A DNA stretch of 6,020 nt, from the NCBI GenBank assembly GCA_002281005.1, contig NCFD01000194.1:1-6020 (forward strand). Direction: 5' to 3'. Each line of letters starts with the position of its first letter. Within the stretch, counting starts at the first letter, position 1. A model generated the notes under the pieces. That model had not been told where the DNA came from, did not search any database, and saw only the letters and a program-made list of their open reading frames with translations. The position numbers and the translations under genes were made by a program. Below are positions 1 through 5,365 of this stretch, one piece after another. The DNA is from Acidocella sp. 35-58-6. Lineage in GTDB: Bacteria; Pseudomonadota; Alphaproteobacteria; Acetobacterales; Acetobacteraceae.

Positions 1-27
1 AGCCGCCAAGCCAAGTAACGCGACAGC

Positions 28-62
28 TTTAGCGTGGTGCCGGTGGTGCCACGCTAAATTTT
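28..62 (+). terminator. Hairpin plus T4, probable intrinsic terminator at the tlyA 3' end
   Basis: A perfect 10-bp inverted repeat pairs 28-37 with 49-58, leaving an 11-nt loop that could extend the stem with two C-G and two wobble pairs. On the + strand the 3' arm is followed at once by TTTT (59-62), so it would terminate rightward transcription. A + frame reads to TAA at 16-18 just before it, and could be the last codons of a gene lying mostly off the window. On the minus strand the stem contains the tlyA stop codon (54-56), but no U-run follows it, so termination of tlyA there is less certain. The T-run is short; the direction is inferred from its position. Confidence 0.55.
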
Positions 63-791
63 CACCGCGCCGATTAAAAATTCCACGTTGCCTTCCGGGC
101 CGGTGATTGGGCTGCGCTCAACCCCGCGTACTTGCCAGCCCTCCAGGCCAGTCCACCAATTTTTAATTTTCTCACATACCGCATCGTGGATCGCGCTATC
201 GCGCACGACCCCGCCTTTACCCACATGCTCGGGGCCGGCCTCGAACTGTGGCTTGATGAGGGCGACAGCAAACGCGCCGGGCGCGCACAGCGCCAGCGCC
301 GCGGGAAGCACAATTTGTAAGCCGATGAAGCTGGCATCACACACTAACGCGCCGATCGGTTCGGGAATGAGAGCGGTGGTGAGATGCCGCGCATTGGTTT
401 TTTCCAGCACGGTGACGCGAGGGTCGGCGCGTAATTTCCACGCCAGTTGGCCATGCCCCACATCGACGGCGTAAACATGTTTGGCGCCGTTCGTCAGTAG
501 TACATCGGTGAAGCCGCCGGTCGAGGCACCGACATCCAGCCCGATGCGTCCGGTCGGGTCGAAATTGAAATGCTTCAGGCCGTGCGCCAGCTTCACGCCA
601 CCGCGCGACACCCAAGGGTGGTCCTGGCCTTTAATGATGATGTCCTTGTCATCAGCGATCATGTCACCGGCTTTGTTGACGCGGGCGGTGTCAACATACA
701 CCAGCCCGGCCATGATCAATGCCTGCGCCTTCGCCCGGCTCTCAACCAGGCCGCGGGCGACGAGCAATAAATCAGCGCGTTGTTTGGGCAA
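54..791 (-). CDS. tlyA: TlyA family rRNA (cytidine-2'-O)-methyltransferase
   Basis: The 245-aa product is a cytoplasmic SAM-dependent methyltransferase of the TlyA/hemolysin-A family, which 2'-O-methylates cytidines of 16S and/or 23S rRNA. An S4 RNA-binding domain spans about residues 4-57 (ESRAKAQALIMAGLVYV). A short HPWV linker follows, resembling the RxWV linker of mycobacterial TlyA, and then an FtsJ-type Rossmann domain. SAM motif I is GLDVGASTGGF (84-94). The K-D-K-E catalytic tetrad can be read as K67 (SRGGVK), D152 (CDASF), K180 (IKPQFE) and E237 (NVEF), almost the same numbering as the mycobacterial enzyme. Length is normal for the family. The start is TTG (789-791), directly after the ispA stop (TAA at 792-794) with no spacer. 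It has no clear ribosome binding site, so translation probably depends on coupling. The stop TAG lies in a hairpin. Family assignment is firm; which rRNA sites are modified cannot be read. Confidence 0.95.
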   Translation of the reverse strand: MPKQRADLLLVARGLVESRAKAQALIMAGLVYVDTARVNKAGDMIADDKDIIIKGQDHPWVSRGGVKLAHGLKHFNFDPTGRIGLDVGASTGGFTDVLLTNGAKHVYAVDVGHGQLAWKLRADPRVTVLEKTNARHLTTALIPEPIGALVCDASFIGLQIVLPAALALCAPGAFAVALIKPQFEAGPEHVGKGGVVRDSAIHDAVCEKIKNWWTGLEGWQVRGVERSPITGPEGNVEFLIGAVKI

Positions 792-1703
792 TTAGCTCTT
801 GCGGGTGACGGTGAAGCGGGCCAGCAGACGCAGTAACTCAGCGCGTTCACCAAAGCTCTCCAGATGTTGCGCGGCCTGGTCAGCCAAATGCTCGGCCTGG
901 GCGCGGGCGCGCTCCAGCCCTAAAATCGAGACCATGGTGGCTTTGCCTTGCGCGGCATCCTTGCCGACCGTCTTGCCGATATCCGCAGCCGACCCGGCTT
1001 CATCCAGCACGTCATCGTAAATCTGGAAGGCGCCGCCCAATTCGCGGCCGTAAGCGGCGATAAAGTGCCGCTGCGCTTGCGGGGCACGGCCTAAAATGGC
1101 ACCAGCCTCGGCGGAGAACTGGATCAGCCGGCCGGTTTTCAGCGCCTGCAGCCGGGTAATTTCGGGCCCGGAAAGCTGTTTGCCCTCGGCCAGCATGTCA
1201 ATCATCTGGCCGCCCACCATGCCACGCGCCCCTGAGGCTAGAGCGAAGGCTGAGATCAGCTCGCAGCGGGCCTCAGCGTCGGCATGGGTGTCTTCCTCGG
1301 CCAGCACCTCAAAGGCGCGGGTTTGCAGGGCGTCACCGGCCAAAATCGCGGTGGCTTCATCGAATTTTTTATGGCAGCTTGGTTTGCCACGGCGCAGATC
1401 GTCATCGTCCATCGCGGGCAAATCATCATGCACCAGCGAATAGGCGTGCAGCATTTCCACCGCCGCTGCCACCCGGGCCGCGCAGGTGATGTTCACGGTG
1501 AATAATTTGGCGGTCTCCATCACCAAAAACGCCCGCAGGCGCTTGCCGCCATTCAGGCAGGCATAGCGCATCGCCTCGATCAGCCGCGCCTCGGCGGCCT
1601 CTGGCACCGGCAGCAGCGCGTCCAACTGTGCCTCCACCAGCCGGGCGGCTTCGGTCATGGCTTCCGCCAGCAAGTCGGGTTTGCGCACCAGGTCCAACGC
1701 CAT
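792..1703 (-). CDS. ispA: Farnesyl diphosphate synthase (short-chain polyprenyl synthase)
   Basis: The 303-aa trans-prenyltransferase condenses IPP with DMAPP/GPP to make farnesyl diphosphate, the precursor of undecaprenyl phosphate, quinone side chains and hopanoids. The first Asp-rich motif is DDLPAMDD (93-100) and the second is DDVLD (230-234). Also present are the NGGKRLR substrate motif (51-57), GGQMIDM (164-170) and LKTGRLI (188-194). A Tyr five residues before the first Asp motif (HAYSLVHDD) and the DDx4D spacing are typical of E. coli-type IspA making C15 product. The frame stays open upstream to 1796, but that extension runs through xseB and is not family-like. ATG at 1703 gives the usual N-terminus and has a GAGGAA Shine-Dalgarno 5 nt upstream. 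It starts 2 nt after the xseB stop and ends directly at the tlyA start. dxs, often the next gene in alphaproteobacteria, is absent here. Confidence 0.95.
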   Translation of the reverse strand: MALDLVRKPDLLAEAMTEAARLVEAQLDALLPVPEAAEARLIEAMRYACLNGGKRLRAFLVMETAKLFTVNITCAARVAAAVEMLHAYSLVHDDLPAMDDDDLRRGKPSCHKKFDEATAILAGDALQTRAFEVLAEEDTHADAEARCELISAFALASGARGMVGGQMIDMLAEGKQLSGPEITRLQALKTGRLIQFSAEAGAILGRAPQAQRHFIAAYGRELGGAFQIYDDVLDEAGSAADIGKTVGKDAAQGKATMVSILGLERARAQAEHLADQAAQHLESFGERAELLRLLARFTVTRKS

Positions 1704-1705
1704 GT

Positions 1706-1948
1706 TTATTCCTCGTTCTTCAAGCCGAGCGTGCCATCGGCCCGCGCCACAATCGCCTGCACCCGGGCTTCCGCCTCGGCCAGCTTGGCTTCGCAATGTT
1801 TTTTTAACGCCGCCCCCCGCTCATAGGCGGCAATGGCGTCTTCAAGTTTTTGCTGGCCGGATTCCAGGCCGCGTACAATCGCTTCAAGCGCGGCCAGCGC
1901 CTCCTCGAAGGGCATTGCGGAAATATCGGTCTCAGGTTTGGTTGCCAT
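1706..1948 (-). CDS. xseB: Exodeoxyribonuclease VII small subunit
   Basis: The 80-aa product is the small subunit of exonuclease VII, which with several copies per XseA chain forms the enzyme that degrades single-stranded DNA to oligonucleotides in repair and mismatch correction. The family signature is complete: MPFEEALAALEAIV (12-25), then VRGLESGQ, LEDAIAAYERG and the helical LKKHCEAKLAEAEARVQ. The whole protein is a predicted helical hairpin or coiled coil. Length is typical (about 75-85 aa). The start is ATG at 1946-1948, 29 nt after the deacetylase stop, without an obvious strong Shine-Dalgarno. Its last codons (GAG GAA) double as the ribosome binding site of ispA. The large subunit gene xseA is not in the window, as is usual since the two are generally unlinked. 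Confidence 0.95.
   Translation of the reverse strand: MATKPETDISAMPFEEALAALEAIVRGLESGQQKLEDAIAAYERGAALKKHCEAKLAEAEARVQAIVARADGTLGLKNEE
1709..1714 (-). promoter_or_regulatory. Shine-Dalgarno for ispA (inside xseB 3' end)
   Basis: GAGGAA lies 5 nt upstream of the ATG at 1703 and overlaps the last two sense codons of xseB. It supports the 303-aa ispA start over the longer open frame, and implies that xseB and ispA are translated in a coupled way. Confidence 0.7.
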
Positions 1949-1977
1949 GGCTTTTGACTACCCGGACAGGCGCAAAT

Positions 1978-2910
1978 TCACAACCTCATAAGCGCCTTCA
2001 CGTGCACGGCGGCAGACGAGGCCAGAGCGTCCAGGTCGTAGCCTCCCTCGAGGAGCGAGACCACCCGGCCGGGGCAAAACTCATCCGCCACCGCCAGCAG
2101 CATTTCGGTCACCCAGGTAAAATCCGCCTCGCGCAGCCGCAACTGTGCCAGCGGGTCGTGGGCGTGGGCATCAAACCCAGCGGAAATAATCAGCAATTCC
2201 GGCTTGAACGCCCGTAGTGCGGGAATAATCCCCGACCCCCAGGCCACCCGGAAGTCATCGCCGCCAGTGCCAGGCGCCAGTGGCAGGTTGATGATGTTGG
2301 CGGCAATGCCGGTCTCATAGGCCATGCCGGTACCCGGGTAGCACGGGTGCTGGTGTGAGGAGCCGTAAAATAAATCGGGGTCATTGGCGAAAATATCCTG
2401 CGTGCCGTTGCCGTGATGCACGTCGAAATCCACCACCGCGATGCGCCGCAGCCCCCAGCGGGCGCGGGCATGGAGCGCCGCCACGGCGGCGTTGTTGAAC
2501 AGGCAAAACCCCATGGCACGGTCCGCCTCGGCATGGTGGCCGGGTGGGCGCATCGCAACGAAGGCAGCTTTGGCCCAGCCTTCCATGACCGCGTCCACCG
2601 CCGCGATCGCCCCGCCGGCAGAGCGCCGCGCGGCCTCAAGTGAGGCAGTGCTGATAAATGTATCGGCATCGATGGGCTGGATTTCACCGGGCTTTACCTC
2701 AAGTGCCAGCATCGCCTCGACATGGCGCTTGCTGTGTGCCGCTTCCAGCGCCGCCACCGGGGCCATGGGTGATAGTTCCCGCAGCAGGTCGGTGAACACT
2801 GGGGCTTCCAGGGCGCGCAGCAGATACCGCACGCGGTCCGCGCATTCGGGGTGATGCTCGCCGGTGTCATGCTCTAGCGCAATCGGGTGGGTGAACAGGG
2901 CCACGCTCAT
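1978..2910 (-). CDS. Histone deacetylase family protein (AcuC/HdaH-like amidohydrolase)
   Basis: The 310-aa protein belongs to the zinc-dependent arginase/deacetylase superfamily. Bacterial members remove acetyl groups from protein lysines, polyamines or other amides; the substrate here is unknown. The full catalytic set is visible: the His pair in RPPGHHAE (H125, H126), zinc ligands D163 and H165 in DFDVHHGNGT, the third ligand D247 in SAGFDAH, and the transition-state Tyr Y291 in LLEGGYD. GFCLFNNAAVAA (134-145) and YPGTG (191-195) are also family hallmarks. It resembles the class II-like HDAH group more than acetylpolyamine hydrolases, judged by motif wording only. No signal peptide is seen, so it is probably cytoplasmic. 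The ATG at 2910 overlaps the stop of the TusA-like gene (ATGA) and is preceded by a good Shine-Dalgarno. xseB follows after 29 nt, a linkage often seen in alphaproteobacteria. The active site appears intact. Confidence 0.92.
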   Translation of the reverse strand: MSVALFTHPIALEHDTGEHHPECADRVRYLLRALEAPVFTDLLRELSPMAPVAALEAAHSKRHVEAMLALEVKPGEIQPIDADTFISTASLEAARRSAGGAIAAVDAVMEGWAKAAFVAMRPPGHHAEADRAMGFCLFNNAAVAALHARARWGLRRIAVVDFDVHHGNGTQDIFANDPDLFYGSSHQHPCYPGTGMAYETGIAANIINLPLAPGTGGDDFRVAWGSGIIPALRAFKPELLIISAGFDAHAHDPLAQLRLREADFTWVTEMLLAVADEFCPGRVVSLLEGGYDLDALASSAAVHVKALMRL

Positions 2911-3146
2911 GGGGCTACCTCCGCCTGACAGCGGATGGTGAAGCTATACACGCCCCGGACCTCGCTGGTTGCGACCAGCGCGTGTCCGCTGGTTTTACAA
3001 AAATCCCTGAAGTCGCTCAGGGCTTCCGGGTCGGTCGCCAGCACCCGTAATTTATCACCTGTTGCCATGCCGCGCAGGGCGCGCGCCGCCCGCAGCACTG
3101 GCATCGGGCTTTTCATGAATTGTGCATCGATCAGCATTTCAGCCAT
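2907..3146 (-). CDS. TusA/SirA-family protein lacking the sulfur-carrier cysteine
   Basis: The 79-aa protein has the compact TusA fold signature: IDAQFMKSPMPVLRAARAL (6-24), GDKLRVLATDP (30-40), FRDFCKTSGHALV (46-58) and a final beta strand GVYSFTIR. In TusA the CPxP cysteine accepts a persulfide from a cysteine desulfurase and passes it on for tRNA 2-thiolation, Moco synthesis or sulfur oxidation. Here that position is Ser13 (codon AGC at 3108-3110), giving SPMP, so standard persulfide relay is not expected from this protein. Both motif prolines are kept, as is the second conserved Cys (C50, FCKTSGH); a third Cys lies near the end (C73). The start is ATG at 3146, backed by GGAGGGAG; the frame is open further upstream to 3293 but that part overlaps the divergent kinase gene. 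It is the first gene of the leftward block. Family assignment is solid; function is open. Confidence 0.88.
   Translation of the reverse strand: MAEMLIDAQFMKSPMPVLRAARALRGMATGDKLRVLATDPEALSDFRDFCKTSGHALVATSEVRGVYSFTIRCQAEVAP
2917..2922 (-). promoter_or_regulatory. Shine-Dalgarno for the deacetylase gene
   Basis: GGAGGT sits 6 nt upstream of the ATG at 2910, inside the last codons of the TusA-like gene. With the ATGA stop/start overlap it fixes the deacetylase start and indicates coupled translation. Confidence 0.7.
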
Positions 3147-3219
3147 TTTCACTCCCTCCGCGCAGAATGACCTCCGAACCGGACTTGAGCAAGCCTGCCA
3201 AAGCGCCGACATTATCACC
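3147..3219. promoter_or_regulatory. Divergent intergenic region with weak promoter-like elements
   Basis: This is the only divergent gap in the window, so both blocks should have promoters in or near it. Leftward, TTGGCA (3201-3196) is followed 17 nt later by a poor -10, TTCGGA (3178-3173), which would give a UTR of about 20 nt. Rightward, TTGAGC (3185-3190) and GACATT (3208-3213) are 17 nt apart; the implied start site falls at about 3220, on the A of the kinase ATG. Both -10 matches are weak, so these are candidates only. I see no convincing operator palindrome. Confidence 0.35.
3152..3159 (-). promoter_or_regulatory. Shine-Dalgarno for the TusA-like gene
   Basis: GGAGGGAG lies 5-8 nt before the ATG at 3146. 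It is the strongest ribosome binding site in the window, and it selects the 79-aa start rather than upstream in-frame starts. Confidence 0.75.
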
Positions 3220-4092
3220 ATGACATATCGCATCGGCATTGATCTTGGTGGCACCAAAACTGAAATCCTTGTTTTAGGCCCGGATGGCAGCAATGTACTG
3301 CGCCGCCGTGCGCCAACCCCCCAAGGCTATCAGGCGGCGCTGACGATGATGGCGAACATGGTGCGCCAGGCTGAGGCTGATATCGGCGCCACCGCGACCG
3401 TAGGGGTGGGCATACCCGGCAGCATTAGCCCGGCCACCGGGCTGGTGAAAAACGCCAACTCCAATGCGCTAAATGGGCATCCTTTCGATAAGGATTTGGG
3501 AGATATTCTCCGCCGCGAGATCCGGGTTGCTAACGACGCCAATTGCTTTGCCCTGTCAGAAGCATCCGACGGAGCGGCGGCGGGGGCGTCTGTGGTGTTC
3601 GGGGTTATCCTCGGCACCGGCTGCGGGGCCGGCATTGTGGTGGAGGGCAAAATTCTTGAAGGCCGCCATCGCATCGCCGGCGAATGGGGGCACACGCCGC
3701 TGCCTTGGCCGCGCCTTGATGAATTGCCGCTGCGGCAATGCACCTATGTTTCCGGCACAGCCTTGGCCCGTGAGGCTGATGGCCCGACCGCCCGTGATGC
3801 CACCCAGCTTACCGCCCGCGCCGCCGCCGGTGATGCCGCCGCCGCCACGGCGCTGGCAATCCACGCAGACCGGCTGGCCCGCAGCCTGGGGGCGCTTTCA
3901 ACGTTGCTGGACCCGGATGTGATCGTGCTGGGCGGCGGGCTCTCCAACCTGCCGCATTTATATGAGCAGTTGCCCGGCTTAATGGCGCCGTACGTGTTCT
4001 CGGATGTGTTCACCGCCAAAATTGTGCCGAACCAGCATGGTGATTCCTCCGGCGTGCGAGGTGCGGCCTGGCTGTGGCCGGCGAGTGGCTGA
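3220..4092 (+). CDS. mak: ROK-family fructokinase-like sugar kinase missing the cysteine zinc motif
   Basis: The 290-aa protein closely follows E. coli Mak (ATP-dependent fructokinase, hexose to hexose-6-phosphate). Visible motifs are the phosphate-1 loop IGIDLGGTKTE (5-15), GIPGSISP (64-71), VKNANSNALNGHPFDKDL (76-93), the catalytic base D106 in ANDANC, the phosphate-2 loop GTGCGAG (132-138), GEWGH (154-158), LGGGLSN (237-243) and the C-terminal HGDSSGVRGAAWLWP. ROK enzymes normally carry GHx(n)CxCGxxGCxE, whose Cys residues bind structural zinc and whose Glu contacts the sugar. Here GEWGHTPLPW is followed by PRLDELPLRQC and then TYVSGTA, so about 9-12 residues with most of that motif are gone while the frame stays intact. 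Activity is therefore doubtful; it could be a pseudokinase or have altered specificity. The start is ATG at 3220, where family similarity begins, without a clear Shine-Dalgarno. The frame is open upstream to 2935, but that part overlaps the TusA-like gene antisense. The stop overlaps the dinB start by 1 nt. Confidence 0.85.
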   Translation: MTYRIGIDLGGTKTEILVLGPDGSNVLRRRAPTPQGYQAALTMMANMVRQAEADIGATATVGVGIPGSISPATGLVKNANSNALNGHPFDKDLGDILRREIRVANDANCFALSEASDGAAAGASVVFGVILGTGCGAGIVVEGKILEGRHRIAGEWGHTPLPWPRLDELPLRQCTYVSGTALAREADGPTARDATQLTARAAAGDAAAATALAIHADRLARSLGALSTLLDPDVIVLGGGLSNLPHLYEQLPGLMAPYVFSDVFTAKIVPNQHGDSSGVRGAAWLWPASG

Positions 4093-5357
4093 TGCCCGGC
4101 TTCTGCCGCGACTGCGATAATATTACCGGTACCGCCGCAAGCTGTCCCGCGTGCGGTAGTGTCAGGTTGGTGCGGCACCCGGAGCTTTTCACGCTTAATA
4201 TCGGCCATGTCGATTGCGATGTGTTTTATGCCAGTGTCGAGAAACGCGACCGGCCTGAGTTGGCTGATGTTCCGCTGATCGTGGGCGGCGGCACCCGCGG
4301 GGTGGTGACCACGTGCTGCTATGTGGCCCGGCTGTATGGTGTGCGCAGCGCCATGCCGATGTTCAAGGCGCTGGCCCTGTGCCCAAAGGCGGTGGTGATC
4401 CCGCCGGATATGGCGAAGTATATCGCGGTGTCGCGCGAAATCCGGGCGCTGATGGAGACCCTGACACCGTTGGTGCAACCACTCTCGATTGATGAGGCGG
4501 TGCTGGATTTATCCGGCACCGAGGCACTGCACGGCACGCCACCCGCCATAACCTTGAATAAATTATCCCGCACCGTTGAGCGCGAAATTGGCGTGACCAT
4601 CTCAATTGGGCTGTCGCATAACCGGCTGCTGGCCAAATTGGCGGCGGAGCGTGACAAGCCGCGCGGCTATTATGTGTTCGGCCATGACGCGGCGGCGATT
4701 TTGGCGCCCGAGCCGGTGGGCACGCTGCCTGGCATCGGCCCTGCGATGGTGAAGCGCCTAAGCGTGCTGGGCATTACCCGGATTGGCCAACTGGCGGCCC
4801 TTGATGAACGTGCCGCCCGCCGGGTGCTAGGTGATGAGGGGGTGTCGCTGGCGGCACGGGCCCGCGGTGAGGATGTCCGCAGCGTGCATATCGAGCGCGA
4901 CACCAAATCAATCAGTGCCGAGACCACCTTTGCCAGCGACCTTAAAAATTCCGCCGAGCTTGAAGCGGCACTATGGCGGCTGACCGAAAAGCTCGGACGG
5001 CGCCTGCGTGAGGAGCATTACGCCGCCGCTGGGATCACCTTGAAGCTGAAAACCGCCGCCTTCGCCACCCGCACGCGCAGCCAGCGCCTGGCTAACCCCA
5101 CGCAATTGCCGGAAACCTTGTTCGAGGCCCCCCGCGCGCTGTTGCATGGGGAGGTGGACGGCACCGCGTTCCGCCTGCTGGGACTCGGGGCTAGCACCCT
5201 GTGCGACCCGGCATTGGCCGACCAGGGCGACCTGGCTGACAGCACCACCCCGCGCCGGGCCGCGCGGCAGGCTGCCATCGACAAATTGCGGGCGCGGTTC
5301 GGCAATGCCGCCATCGGCCACGGTAGAGCCTTGCCGAAAGCCCCGCCAACAAAGTAA
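4092..5357 (+). CDS. dinB: DinB-type Y-family DNA polymerase (Pol IV) with N-terminal zinc ribbon
   Basis: The 421-aa translesion polymerase has a Cys4 zinc-ribbon extension at residues 5-21 (CxxC, 9 residues, CxxC), then the palm/fingers beginning HVDCDVFYASVE (39-50). Catalytic acidic residues are D41 and D134/E135 (SIDEA); Y46 is at the steric-gate position. Other Y-family landmarks are the YxAR motif (77-80), GVRSAMP (83-89), GLSHNRLLAKLAAERDKPRG, the helix-hairpin-helix LPGIGPAMVKRL, and the little finger beginning SISAETTF. The C-terminus holds IDKLRARFG and a basic tail. At 421 aa it is longer than E. coli DinB (351) because of both ends; alphaproteobacterial relatives share the N-terminal ribbon. 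Oddities are Val137 after SIDEA, where Phe/Tyr is usual, and QGDLAD (378-383), which resembles a beta-clamp motif without its aromatic residue. ATG at 4092 overlaps the kinase stop (TGATG). A GTG at 4074 would add six residues and is the alternative start. No LexA box is seen close upstream. Confidence 0.93.
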   Translation: MPGFCRDCDNITGTAASCPACGSVRLVRHPELFTLNIGHVDCDVFYASVEKRDRPELADVPLIVGGGTRGVVTTCCYVARLYGVRSAMPMFKALALCPKAVVIPPDMAKYIAVSREIRALMETLTPLVQPLSIDEAVLDLSGTEALHGTPPAITLNKLSRTVEREIGVTISIGLSHNRLLAKLAAERDKPRGYYVFGHDAAAILAPEPVGTLPGIGPAMVKRLSVLGITRIGQLAALDERAARRVLGDEGVSLAARARGEDVRSVHIERDTKSISAETTFASDLKNSAELEAALWRLTEKLGRRLREEHYAAAGITLKLKTAAFATRTRSQRLANPTQLPETLFEAPRALLHGEVDGTAFRLLGLGASTLCDPALADQGDLADSTTPRRAARQAAIDKLRARFGNAAIGHGRALPKAPPTK

Positions 5358-5365
5358 CTTGCACC

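Noticed and set aside
1..18. Possible last codons (S-R-Q-A-K, TAA) of a rightward gene
   Set aside because: Five codons cannot support a gene call; it is mentioned only as context for the hairpin at 28-62.
1704..1796. Upstream extension of ispA into xseB
   Set aside because: The extra 31 residues are xseB read in another frame, and a good Shine-Dalgarno with ATG at 1703 gives the normal family N-terminus.
1657..2217. Open + frame of 186 codons across the xseB and deacetylase 3' ends
   Set aside because: It is opposite two clear family members, has low-complexity Arg/Pro-rich composition and no motifs.
1978..2910. Deacetylase as part of a novel acetylation or defence system
   Set aside because: No acetyltransferase, sirtuin, nuclease or other effector is nearby; its neighbours are ordinary housekeeping genes, and bacterial homologues beside xseB are common.
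2935..3219. Upstream extension of the ROK kinase frame
   Set aside because: It runs antisense through the TusA-like gene; similarity to ROK kinases begins at the ATG at 3220.
3744..4478. Long open frame on the minus strand (244 codons) across the kinase-dinB junction
   Set aside because: It is antisense to two well-supported genes, has no recognisable family motifs, and its His/Arg/Gln-rich composition is typical of a reversed G+C-rich coding frame.
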